From Spirosoma foliorum (GTDB lineage Bacteria; Bacteroidota; Bacteroidia; Cytophagales; Spirosomataceae), in contig NZ_CP059732.1 in the NCBI RefSeq assembly GCF_014117325.1, positions 7,257,001 to 7,321,000 of the forward strand: 64,000 nt of DNA, read 5' to 3'. Positions 54,377 to 62,454 of this stretch are shown here, in pieces. Each line of letters opens with the position of its first letter. The first letter of the stretch is position 1. The notes beneath the pieces were generated by a model. It was not told the DNA's origin and made no database searches. It saw only the letters and a list, made by a program, of their open reading frames with translations. The translations under genes and the position numbers were made by a program.

Positions 54377-55636
54377 ATGGTTCTAGACGTTTCCGCTGCT
54401 AATACTCCGCTTGGTCGTGGTATCAAACATATTGGTATAGGTAAGTATGGTAGTAAGCCACTCACCCCTGATTTATTAGCTGAATGCCGGGTCGCGCTAA
54501 CCGATCCTACTTCTCATCCCTTGCAACGAGGAGCCTTTTTAGGCGCGTTGTTAGCGAAAGGAATGACGCCTGAAGAGCGGACACTAGAAGATGTAATCGG
54601 AAAAGGAGCTTTCTCGCATCCTACTTTTTTTATTAACAAACTTTGCCCCGATTTGCCAGAGGGGATGCTTCCTATTGCTACCAAACTGGTTCGTGGTGCC
54701 AACCTTCAGGTAACGGAGGCTGAACAACTGGGCGATTATCTATTCAGCGATGGGCGGTGCGAAACGTTTCGGGGGCTTGCTGCCAGTATCATGCGGGTTC
54801 GGCACGAGACCAATGAGGAGTATCAGGGGTTGATGCGGGCCGCTGAACGAACGTTTTCGCCTGGCTTCGGATCGATGAGTTGCGCCGACCGCCCCCTTGT
54901 TCAATTGGCAGAGCCCTTCGATGGTGTGGAGAATAGCTACCTGATTACGCCTTTGCTGGCTCAGTTGTTTCAGAGACGAGGCTATGGCTCTATTTCATTG
55001 GTTGGCCGTTCGGGTGGGCCTAAGTTTACGCTCAATGCGCTTGATTTATACATGAATCTGGGTTGTCAGTTTCTGCAAAGCAACCACGAACTGGATACGC
55101 CCTTGGCGTCTTACGGCTGGGTACTTGATCAAAAAGCCCTGTCACCTGCGCTTAATCGTTGGGTAGATCGTCGTCATGTTATTCTGAAACGCCCTTTTCT
55201 GGCAACACTCGAAAAAGTGTTGAATCCCTGTCACGCCCAAATTCTGGTTACGTCGGTATTTCATATTACCTACCAAATGAAAATGGCGGAACTAGCCATG
55301 CTGGCCGGTTTCGATGGTGTGATTGTCTTAAAACGTGGTTTGGAAGGGAGTTTGGCTCCGTCAACCAGTCGGTCGAGTGGCGTGTTATGTGCCGTTCGAA
55401 CCCCGAAAGGACATTTGTTTTTTCAGCATTTTGAAGGGGACTCAGGTGCTTTTGCCACGTTCCGTACCGAAACAGAAACAGTTTACGAGCAACCGCAGGC
55501 ACTGGACAATGCCCGACTCATTCGCCAGTTTATGACTGAAGGGAAAACCCCAAATGCTGATTTTGACAACCGGGTTCGATTTGCCAACGCGCTCTACGGT
55601 CGGGGTCTGGACTGGATCGAAGGCCAGTTGCGATAA
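54377..55636 (+). CDS. TrpD-like phosphoribosyltransferase-fold protein
   Basis: The 419-residue protein resembles the anthranilate phosphoribosyltransferase fold but differs from true TrpD. It has a helical N-terminal part, Val-Gly-Arg-Ser-Gly-Gly-Pro-Lys-Phe-Thr where TrpD has its glycine-rich PRPP loop, and later Arg-Gly-Leu-Glu-Gly-Ser. No other trp gene lies nearby. It may belong to the TrpD2/YbiB-like group that binds nucleic acid rather than making phosphoribosyl-anthranilate. The assignment to that group is tentative. Confidence 0.72.
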   Translation: MVLDVSAANTPLGRGIKHIGIGKYGSKPLTPDLLAECRVALTDPTSHPLQRGAFLGALLAKGMTPEERTLEDVIGKGAFSHPTFFINKLCPDLPEGMLPIATKLVRGANLQVTEAEQLGDYLFSDGRCETFRGLAASIMRVRHETNEEYQGLMRAAERTFSPGFGSMSCADRPLVQLAEPFDGVENSYLITPLLAQLFQRRGYGSISLVGRSGGPKFTLNALDLYMNLGCQFLQSNHELDTPLASYGWVLDQKALSPALNRWVDRRHVILKRPFLATLEKVLNPCHAQILVTSVFHITYQMKMAELAMLAGFDGVIVLKRGLEGSLAPSTSRSSGVLCAVRTPKGHLFFQHFEGDSGAFATFRTETETVYEQPQALDNARLIRQFMTEGKTPNADFDNRVRFANALYGRGLDWIEGQLR

Positions 55637-55651
55637 GGTATTTATGCTCGT

Positions 55652-57031
55652 TTATTTTGCCAATCCCGACCGCCAGGCTAGTACTTTGGCTTTTAAATCG
55701 TTCACCAGCTTCGCGTTTTGACTGGATACATCCGTTTGTTCGGAGGGGTCGGTGCTTAGGTTATAGAGTTCAGCACCGGAGCCGTCGGCGTTGACGAGCA
55801 GTTTCCAGTTTCCTTCTCGCATGGCCAGATTCGGACTTTTGTCGCGACCTTCCGGATAACGAAACGATTCGTTATTGCGGCCATATTCCCAGAAAAGGGG
55901 CTTTTTTCGACTAGCTGGTTTTCCTACTAGTACTGCTGCCACATTCTCGCCGTCGCCCCGGCTCCCCTTTTTACCTGCCAGACTCAGTAAGGTAGGCCGT
56001 AAGTCAATTGCACTTATGACAGACTGGTTATCAGTGCGGCCTTTTGGAGTTTTGGCCGGATAGCGAACAATGAAAGGCATACGGATGCCACCTTCGTAAA
56101 GCGAGAGCTTACTGCCCCGGAATTCACCTGACCGTTTTCCCTGAAAAGTGGGTAGCGCACCGTTGTCGCTCGTGAACATAACAAGCGTATTGTCGTCGAT
56201 GCCCAAGGCTTTCAAGCCCGCCATCAACCGACCAATCTGCACATCGAGGTCGGCTAGTACGGCATTGAATTCGCGCGGCTTTTCGGTTCCTTTGGGAAAC
56301 TCGTTGAGAGTTGTTTCATCAGGAACCCAGGGTGTATGAACATCGTCGGGCCAGAGGTTGATATAACAGGGTTTACTGGGATTACGCTTCAGGAAATCGA
56401 GCGTTTTATCAACAAAGTAGGCCGTGCGGTTCCAACGTTTCACACTATCCGATTTAGCCCAAATCCAATTGGTCGACGTAAGTAGTGGATCTGGATCGGG
56501 GCTTTCCCAGGTACTGGCATATTCATCGAAACCGTATTGGCGGATACCGGGCGCATTGTCGACATCGCGCCCACCTCCCATGTGCCATTTGCCAAAATGC
56601 GCTGTCGTATAACCTGCCGTTTTAAGTTCACGGGCTACCGATGGCGCCGAAGCGTCCAGAAAATCGGCTTGTTCGCAGGTGCGGTTGTGTTTCCGCTCAG
56701 CCAGAAACGAAGTAATGCGCCATTTGCCGGGAACATTTCCCGTCAGAAGACCCACTCGCGAAGGCGAGCATATCGGGGCCGCGCTATAATAGTTGGTGAA
56801 TTTAATGCCCTCGGCGGCCAATCGGTCGATGTTGGGCGTAGGTGGTAACTGGCTGGCTGAATTACTCGATCGATAACAACCCACATCAGCCGAACCCATA
56901 TCGTCGATCAGAATCAGAATGATATTGGGCGGACGGTTCGTTTGCTTCTGCGTCGTCGTTGGTCTTGAAGGTCCAAAGCTACTAAACAGCAGAACTAGGC
57001 CGATTATCGGAAGTACCAGTCGAATAGTCAT
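55652..57031 (-). CDS. Exported sulfatase, formylglycine type
   Basis: The 459-residue protein has a signal peptide (about 1-20) and the sulfatase signature Cys88-Ser-Pro-Ser-Arg, in which Cys becomes formylglycine. Asp43 and Asp44 in Ile-Asp-Asp-Met-Gly, and the later Thr-Ser-Asp-Asn-Gly-Ala, are metal ligands. His in Gly-Lys-Trp-His-Met-Gly lies near 150. Such enzymes release sulfate from sulfated sugars or polysaccharides. It is not in the PUL but could act on the same type of substrate. Activation needs a formylglycine-generating or anaerobic maturase enzyme, not seen in this window. Confidence 0.93.
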   Translation of the reverse strand: MTIRLVLPIIGLVLLFSSFGPSRPTTTQKQTNRPPNIILILIDDMGSADVGCYRSSNSASQLPPTPNIDRLAAEGIKFTNYYSAAPICSPSRVGLLTGNVPGKWRITSFLAERKHNRTCEQADFLDASAPSVARELKTAGYTTAHFGKWHMGGGRDVDNAPGIRQYGFDEYASTWESPDPDPLLTSTNWIWAKSDSVKRWNRTAYFVDKTLDFLKRNPSKPCYINLWPDDVHTPWVPDETTLNEFPKGTEKPREFNAVLADLDVQIGRLMAGLKALGIDDNTLVMFTSDNGALPTFQGKRSGEFRGSKLSLYEGGIRMPFIVRYPAKTPKGRTDNQSVISAIDLRPTLLSLAGKKGSRGDGENVAAVLVGKPASRKKPLFWEYGRNNESFRYPEGRDKSPNLAMREGNWKLLVNADGSGAELYNLSTDPSEQTDVSSQNAKLVNDLKAKVLAWRSGLAK

Positions 57032-57214
57032 AGAAAACTCGGGTCAATTGCCTTGTAAAGCGAAATAAGCGGTTGGATATAGTGTCCTACTAATCCAATC
57101 GCGAAACTAGTCAAGGTTGTTTATACTCGATATGGGTATTCGATAAGAATAATCGCTTAGAGAGCGCAGTCTTTGAGGTTTAACCACACCCGTTTTTTTT
57201 TGACTGTTGCGCCG

Positions 57215-57222
57215 TACCTTTG
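57215..57222 (+). promoter_or_regulatory. Candidate -7 promoter box for lhgO
   Basis: TACCTTTG matches TAnnTTTG exactly. It abuts the perfect hairpin at 57223-57295, so a transcript from here would begin inside the hairpin's left arm. No -33 box is at a normal distance. Confidence 0.5.
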
Positions 57223-57295
57223 TTCTGAAGGATTGGTTCGATAGATACGCCATATCTCCAAGATATGGCGTATCTATCGAACCAATCCTTCAGAA
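57223..57295. repeat. Perfect 35-base hairpin upstream of lhgO
   Basis: Arms at 57223-57257 and 57261-57295 are perfect complements with a 3-base loop. It ends 17 bases before the ATG. Its position ahead of a gene rather than after one argues for a leader role or an inserted repeat, not a terminator of the sulfatase gene, which runs the other way. Confidence 0.85.
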
Positions 57296-57312
57296 CTGCT
57301 TATTAACCAGAG

Positions 57313-58510
57313 ATGACAGACGTACTCATTATTGGCGGTGGTATTGTAGGATTGGCTACCGCTTTGCAACTAAAACAACAACGCCCCGCGCTAAAGGTCG
57401 TTTTGATTGAGAAAGAATCAGCCGTAGCCCGCCACCAGACCGGCCATAATAGTGGGGTTATTCACTCCGGATTGTACTACAAACCAGGCAGCCTGAAAGC
57501 GACCAACTGCATTCAGGGCTATAAAATGCTCATTGACTTTTGTGATGCGGAAAATATCCCCTATGATCTGTGTGGCAAGATTGTCGTGGCGACTAAGCAG
57601 GAAGAACTACCCCAACTAGAAACTCTTTATCAACGCGGCCAGCAAAACGGCTTGGGCGGTTTGAAAAAGCTGACAGTCGCCGAAATGCGGGAAATTGAAC
57701 CACACGTGACGGGCGTAGCAGGCATGTTCGTTCCGCAAACGGGCATCATTGATTATAAGCAGGTGTCCGACAAATACGCTGAGAAGTTTCAGGCGTTGGG
57801 TGGTGAAATTCGTCTTAATGAGCGAGTTGAGGATATAACGCCAGGTACGAGTTTGAGTATTGTTGTGACTAATAAAAGCCGATATGAAACTAAGCTGGTC
57901 GTTAACTGCGCTGGGTTGTATTCTGATAAAATGGCTCAACTCACGCAACCGGGTGGCGTTGACGTCCGCATTGTGCCATTTCGGGGCGAGTATTTCAAGA
58001 TTAAGTCACATAAGGAATACCTGGTTAAAAACCTGATTTATCCGGTTCCTGATCCAAATTTCCCGTTCCTGGGCGTTCACTTCACGCGTATGGTGCACGG
58101 GGGCGTAGAAGCCGGGCCAAATGCGGTACTGGCGTTCCAGCGGGAAGGCTATAAAAAGTCAGACATCAATCTAAAAGAGCTATTTGAGAACACTCGCGTG
58201 GCCGGGGTTCCAGAAAGTAGCTGCTAAATATTGGGAAACGGGTTTGGGCGAGATGTATCGGTCGTTCTCGAAAGCGGCCTTTACCAAAGCGTTACAGGCA
58301 TTGATTCCGGAAATTCAGGAAGCCGATTTGGAGCCCGGTGGCGCAGGCGTTCGTGCACAAGCATGCGACCGAACGGGTGGTTTGCTGGACGATTTTGCCA
58401 TCCTGGAAACCGATAAAGCAATCAATGTAGTGAATGCCCCGTCGCCAGCCGCGACCTCGTCATTGTCGATTGGGAAAACGGTTTCGGAGAAGGTGATGGC
58501 CCGTTTTTAA
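57313..58510 (+). pseudogene. lhgO: L-2-hydroxyglutarate oxidase, frameshifted
   Basis: Two overlapping frames (57313-58227 and 58184-58510) together give an LhgO-like enzyme of about 400 residues. The first starts with Gly-Gly-Gly-Ile-Val-Gly and carries His-Asn-Ser-Gly-Val-Ile-His. The second carries Gly-Leu-Gly-Glu-Met-Tyr-Arg-Ser-Phe-Ser-Lys and Gly-Gly-Ala-Gly-Val-Arg-Ala-Gln. The change of frame near 58190-58200 fits one extra base in GAGAACAC. The intact enzyme oxidises L-2-hydroxyglutarate to 2-oxoglutarate with FAD. This may be a recent mutation or a sequencing error. Confidence 0.88.
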
Positions 58511-59101
58511 ATGGACGCACTTGATCCGTTCATTCGGCACATTCAGGCACGAGTTGCGTTGACTGACGAAGAGCTGCAGGAACTGCTTGCAGCCTTTAAA
58601 CTGAAAAAGGTTAAGAAGAAACAGTTTATCATTCAACCAGATTTTGTGGCCACGCATAGGAGCTATGTGTTGCAGGGTGCCTTACGATCGTATGTCGTTG
58701 ATCAAAGTGGTGCTGAACACACAATACAGTTTGCGTTGGAGGACTGGTGGATATCGGACTATAACAGCTATTTATACCAAAAGCCAGCTACTCTGTTCGT
58801 TGTAGCGCTGGAAGACAGCACCTTAGTGCAAATAGACTACGAGAACGAGCAGCGCCTTAAAGCCGCGAATCATAAATTCGAGACATTTTTTAGAATTGGT
58901 GCCGAACGAACAGCAGCTTATCACCAACGGCGGATTATTTCAGCCCTGACCCGCACAGCCGAAGAACGGTATACTGATTTTCTGGAAGCCTATCCTACGG
59001 CAGCGCAGCGTTTGCCACAATATGCAATTGCTTCCTATTTGGGGATGACGACCGAGTTTCTTTCTAAAATCAGGCATGACAAGGTTAAGCGAAAAAGTTG
59101 A
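58511..59101 (+). CDS. Crp/Fnr-family transcriptional regulator
   Basis: The 196-residue protein has a cyclic-nucleotide-binding-like beta-roll (about 20-115) and a C-terminal winged helix with Ala-Ser-Tyr-Leu-Gly-Met-Thr-Thr-Glu-Phe-Leu-Ser-Lys-Ile-Arg. This matches the shorter Crp-like regulators common in Bacteroidota, which often lack clear cAMP ligands. Its start codon directly follows the stop of the frameshifted lhgO, so they share a transcript. The next gene is an SDR that may be a target. Confidence 0.9.
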   Translation: MDALDPFIRHIQARVALTDEELQELLAAFKLKKVKKKQFIIQPDFVATHRSYVLQGALRSYVVDQSGAEHTIQFALEDWWISDYNSYLYQKPATLFVVALEDSTLVQIDYENEQRLKAANHKFETFFRIGAERTAAYHQRRIISALTRTAEERYTDFLEAYPTAAQRLPQYAIASYLGMTTEFLSKIRHDKVKRKS

Positions 59102-59184
59102 ACTGGTTCAAGCGTTTTTCCTAAGCTAGTTCATTTTAAAGCCCTGCCGCTGCTGGCAATTTTGTGGCGTTAAAACACACACAA

Positions 59185-59937
59185 ATGTCACAGAAATTAG
59201 CAGGTAAAGTAGCCGTAATTACGGGAGGTAATAGCGGTATTGGGTTTGCAACCGCCAAATTATTCGCCAAAGAAGGCGCAAACGTTACGATCACGGGCCG
59301 AAATGAGGCCACTATTAAGAGTGCTACGGCCGAAATTGGGCAGGGAGCTATTGGCTTCGTTAGTGATGTATCCGATATCAACAGCATTGAGCCGGTCTAT
59401 AAAAAAGTTGAAAGCACATTCGGTAAAATAGATGTACTGATCGTGAATGCGGGTATCGTGATGATTTCTCCACTGGAAAATTTTACCGAGGAGATGTTTG
59501 ATACAATAAGCGATATCAATTACAAAGGCGTCTTTTTTACGGTGCAGAAAGCACTGCCCTATTTAAATGACGGCGCTTCAATCGTGGTTACTTCGTCTAC
59601 AGTGGCGAATAAAGGTATAGCGGGTGGAGCAGCCTATTTGTCGTCAAAAGCAGCGGAACGAGCGTTGGTAAGGGCTTTTGCTGCTGAACTAGTTAGCAAA
59701 AACATCCGGGTAAATGCGTTATCGCCCGGTTCGATTGATACGCCAATCTTTGAAAAGGCAGGCTGGGCAACCGAGCAGATTGACGAAATAAATACCTTTT
59801 TTGCTACCGTAACGCCTATGAAACGGGCGGGTACCGTTGAGGAAATGGCCAAAGGCTTTTTGTTTCTGGCTTCCGATGATTCGTCCTACATGACGGGTGG
59901 TGATTTAATCTTGGATGGCGGTTTCAGTAACCTGTAA
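59185..59937 (+). CDS. Short-chain dehydrogenase/reductase, second copy
   Basis: Starting at the ATG at 59185 the enzyme has 250 residues; an in-frame GTG at 59164 is less likely. It has Thr-Gly-Gly-Asn-Ser-Gly-Ile-Gly, Asn-Ala-Gly and Tyr-Leu-Ser-Ser-Lys. The N-terminal and Asn-Ala-Gly segments are very similar to the SDR at 46239. It is 83 bases after the Crp-like gene. The reaction and substrate are unknown, but both SDR copies sit next to a regulator gene. Confidence 0.93.
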   Translation: MSQKLAGKVAVITGGNSGIGFATAKLFAKEGANVTITGRNEATIKSATAEIGQGAIGFVSDVSDINSIEPVYKKVESTFGKIDVLIVNAGIVMISPLENFTEEMFDTISDINYKGVFFTVQKALPYLNDGASIVVTSSTVANKGIAGGAAYLSSKAAERALVRAFAAELVSKNIRVNALSPGSIDTPIFEKAGWATEQIDEINTFFATVTPMKRAGTVEEMAKGFLFLASDDSSYMTGGDLILDGGFSNL

Positions 59938-60040
59938 TACGGCTTCAATTATCCGTTTTTAATCCCATCTTAAGAAACAATACGAGGTGCATAGAGTTTT
60001 CTTTGTGTAATAGGCTTCGTGCCTTAAAACAGATTGACTC

Positions 60041-60541
60041 ATGAAAGCTATCAACGAAATTGATGAACTAGATACACCTTCCGATTTGAAGGAAAAAGGT
60101 CGCGAAAAAGTCGCTGAATCACTCAATCGACTGGTTGCCGACGCATTTGCGCTTTATGTCAAAACGAAGAATTTTCACTGGCATATGTCGGGTAAGCATT
60201 TCCGGGATTATCACCTGCTGCTCGATGAACACGCCGATCAGATCTTCGCCACCATTGACCCGTTAGCTGAACGCGTTCGAAAGATTGGCGGTAATACCAT
60301 CCGGTCTATCGCGCATATCGCTCAGTTACAGCGTGTGAAAGACAACGACGAGGATTTCGTATCAGCGCATGACATGCTGAAAGATCTGGAAGGCGAGAAC
60401 CGGAAAATGGCGAAGCAGATGCGGGAAGCGCACAAAATTGCTGATGATGCAAACGATGTAGCTACCGCAAGTCTGCTTGAAGTATACATCGACGAAACCG
60501 AACGGCGCACCTGGTTCCTGTTTGAAACCACGCGGGATTAG
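60041..60541 (+). CDS. dps: Dps-family ferritin-like protein
   Basis: The 166-residue protein has the Dps ferroxidase pattern: Lys-Asn-Phe-His-Trp-His-Met-Ser-Gly near residues 44-52, His-Leu-Leu-Leu-Asp-Glu-His-Ala-Asp-Gln near 60-70, and a C-terminal Glu-Thr. Dps proteins form 12-mers that store iron and protect DNA from peroxide. Length is normal for the family. It is followed by two stacked palindromes that may end its transcript. A peroxide- or starvation-type promoter is not obvious upstream. Confidence 0.95.
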   Translation: MKAINEIDELDTPSDLKEKGREKVAESLNRLVADAFALYVKTKNFHWHMSGKHFRDYHLLLDEHADQIFATIDPLAERVRKIGGNTIRSIAHIAQLQRVKDNDEDFVSAHDMLKDLEGENRKMAKQMREAHKIADDANDVATASLLEVYIDETERRTWFLFETTRD

Positions 60542-60549
60542 TTTTTTCT

Positions 60550-60635
60550 TTGTCATGCTGACGAAGGAAGCATCTTAAGGTACACTAACAAGTCAGTAAG
60601 GGAAGTTTAAGATGCTTCCTTCGTCAGCATGACAA
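60550..60635. repeat. Palindromic repeat, family B copy 5
   Basis: Perfect 29-base arms at 60550-60578 and 60607-60635 carry CATGCTG/CAGCATG where other copies have CATTCCG or CATTCTG. It lies just after dps. Confidence 0.88.
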
Positions 60636-60691
60636 TAAAAGAGCGGTCGTCTTTTCCGATGATAAATTGGGAAAGACGACCGCTCTTTTAT
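60635..60691. repeat. Second hairpin, stacked on family B copy 5
   Basis: Perfect 20-base arms (60635-60654 and 60672-60691) share their first base with the end of the previous palindrome. The hairpin ends 11 bases before the Nudix start codon. Confidence 0.85.
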
Positions 60692-60702
60692 AAGTTGCCC
60701 CT

Positions 60703-61155
60703 ATGAAAGTTCGTCCATCTGCACTTATCTGGCGGCAAAACGCCAATCAAACCGAAGTATTGCTTATGCGTTATTGCTACGGCGATCAGGATGTGTTTGC
60801 CTTGCCGGGTGGCAATCCCGACCGGGGCGAAATCCTCCCTGAAACCATCGTTCGTGAGATTCAGGAAGAGCTGGGTGTATCGGTCGAAGTTGGCGAAATG
60901 GTTCTGGCGGGCGAAATGCTACTCACCCAGCGCAACGACGATGTATTGCACGTCGTGTTTGCCGCTCGAAATCTCCAAGGTGATCCCGCGCTGAATCCGG
61001 CTGAAACCACTGCCCTCGAACTGGTCTGGAAGCCTATATCAGATTTAGCCAGCCTGAATATGTACCCGAACATCGGTGCGAAAATTCTCCCCTGGTTTAC
61101 TTCAGCGACGTACCTAGGCTATGTTGGGCGTATTGAACAGCAGTATTTTGGTTAA
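60703..61155 (+). CDS. Nudix hydrolase
   Basis: The 150-residue protein carries a full Nudix box: Gly-Asn-Pro-Asp-Arg-Gly-Glu, a seven-residue gap, then Arg-Glu-Ile-Gln-Glu-Glu-Leu-Gly-Val (about residues 38-60). Nudix enzymes cleave nucleoside diphosphates linked to another group, such as oxidised nucleotides, ADP-ribose or sugar nucleotides. The substrate is not predictable here. It is preceded by a hairpin and separated from the next gene by a very long palindrome. Confidence 0.92.
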   Translation: MKVRPSALIWRQNANQTEVLLMRYCYGDQDVFALPGGNPDRGEILPETIVREIQEELGVSVEVGEMVLAGEMLLTQRNDDVLHVVFAARNLQGDPALNPAETTALELVWKPISDLASLNMYPNIGAKILPWFTSATYLGYVGRIEQQYFG

Positions 61156-61210
61156 GGCTCAAACAGACTCTGGCTGTTTGATATATTAGTGAACGTGAAC
61201 TACGAGGTTT

Positions 61211-61363
61211 TGACCGCATAGCGGTCGGATGTTTGTAGAAAAATGGCCCTCTGAGCCAACTGGCGTGCCGTAGGTACGCAATAATTAATCATAATCGCGT
61301 ACCTATGGCACGCCAGTTGGCTCAGAGGGCCATTTTTCTACAAACATCCCGTGCCTACGGCAC
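61211..61363. repeat. Cluster of palindromes, including 53-base arms
   Basis: The main palindrome has arms at 61227-61279 and 61297-61349, 53 bases each with one mismatch, and a 17-base loop. Short hairpins flank it: GACCGC ATA GCGGTC at 61212-61226 and GTGCC-TAC-GGCAC at 61351-61363. It lies between the Nudix and DinB genes, which run in the same direction. The nested design looks like a mobile palindromic element of the CGTGCCGTAGGCACG type. Confidence 0.8.
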
Positions 61364-61428
61364 TTAATTGGGGGTCGTAATCAGCTGTAGAATTCAATAG
61401 CTGGTGTTAAGTTGAAAAAATAAGCCAT

Positions 61429-61875
61429 ATGCTTACACAAGTACTAAAATCCCTGTTCCGCCGAGACCTTGAGCGGTTAAGACTCGAAATTGAGTTGTAC
61501 AAAGACGAATCTAAACTTTGGTATATCGAGAAAGGCATCGCCAATTCTGCCGGGAATCTATGCCTGCATTTGATCGGCAACCTGAATACCTACATTGGTG
61601 CTGAACTTGGTAAAACAGGCTACGTTCGGCATCGGGAGCTTGAGTTTTCACTAAAGGATATTCCAAAGGCGGAGCTTTTAAGGATGATTGACGAAACCAT
61701 CGATGTCGTTAATAAAGCACTCGATATGGTAACTGACGAACAACTTGAGGCTGAATACCCAACCCTTGTGTTCGAAGAGCCGACAACAACGGGCTATTTC
61801 CTGGTTCATCTAACTACGCACCTGACCTATCATCGTGGCCAAATCAATTACCATCGGCGATTGTTGGATGTCTAA
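61429..61875 (+). CDS. DinB-family protein
   Basis: The 148-residue four-helix-bundle protein carries the DinB metal triad: His in Leu-His-Leu-Ile-Gly-Asn near 48, and His-Leu-Thr-Thr-His-Leu-Thr-Tyr-His-Arg-Gly-Gln near 128-140. DinB-like proteins bind zinc or nickel and often act as thiol transferases or have unknown function. The protein is a normal length for the family. It is followed 42 bases later by a GNAT gene. Confidence 0.85.
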   Translation: MLTQVLKSLFRRDLERLRLEIELYKDESKLWYIEKGIANSAGNLCLHLIGNLNTYIGAELGKTGYVRHRELEFSLKDIPKAELLRMIDETIDVVNKALDMVTDEQLEAEYPTLVFEEPTTTGYFLVHLTTHLTYHRGQINYHRRLLDV

Positions 61876-61917
61876 GTATTGCAATAGTTTGGCTGAAATT
61901 CTGACATACAGTAGCGT

Positions 61918-62454
61918 ATGGATGAACAGATTGAAACATCAAGATTAATTCTTCGGGATTACCGGCCCACGGATCTGGAGTCGATACAATCCTATGTTAG
62001 CCAGCCTGTGGTCGTTCAATACGCTCCCTGGGGCCCAAACACGCTGGAGGATACGCAGGAGTTTTTAGACGAAGTACAGGAAAGGAAAACGGAGAAGCCG
62101 CGACTAGTTTATGAATTAGCTATTGAACTAAAACAAAATGGTCGCCAGATAGGTGGCTGCGAACTGGCAATTAGCAAACAAGCTCCCGTTGAAGCCATGT
62201 TGGGATATATACTTCATCCCGATTACTGGAATCAGGGATATGCTACAGAGGTAACTCGTAAACTGATCGAACTGGCGATCCATACGTTCAACGCAACTAC
62301 TATTAAGGCTACTTGCGATGAACGCAATAAAGGCTCAATTCGGGTGCTGGAAAAGAGTGGCTTTGTGCAGGATAAGGTAATCGAAAACGATTTTTTGCAA
62401 AAAGGGGCGATGCGGACGACCTTAGTTTTTAGATACGCTCCCCCAAGGGATTAA
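61918..62454 (+). CDS. GNAT-family N-acetyltransferase
   Basis: The 178-residue protein opens with Glu-Thr-Ser-Arg-Leu-Ile-Leu-Arg-Asp-Tyr, as in RimJ-like GNAT enzymes. It has the acetyl-CoA-binding stretch Asn-Gln-Gly-Tyr-Ala-Thr-Glu near residue 100 and Val-Leu-Glu-Lys-Ser-Gly-Phe near 145. It probably acetylates the N-terminus of a protein or a small amine. The 3' end overlaps the end of the convergent symporter gene by 33 bases. Confidence 0.9.
   Translation: MDEQIETSRLILRDYRPTDLESIQSYVSQPVVVQYAPWGPNTLEDTQEFLDEVQERKTEKPRLVYELAIELKQNGRQIGGCELAISKQAPVEAMLGYILHPDYWNQGYATEVTRKLIELAIHTFNATTIKATCDERNKGSIRVLEKSGFVQDKVIENDFLQKGAMRTTLVFRYAPPRD

Noticed and set aside
56726..56740. CGGGAACATTTCCCG as another copy of the LacI-type operator
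   Set aside because: It lies inside the sulfatase coding region and has three central bases instead of two.
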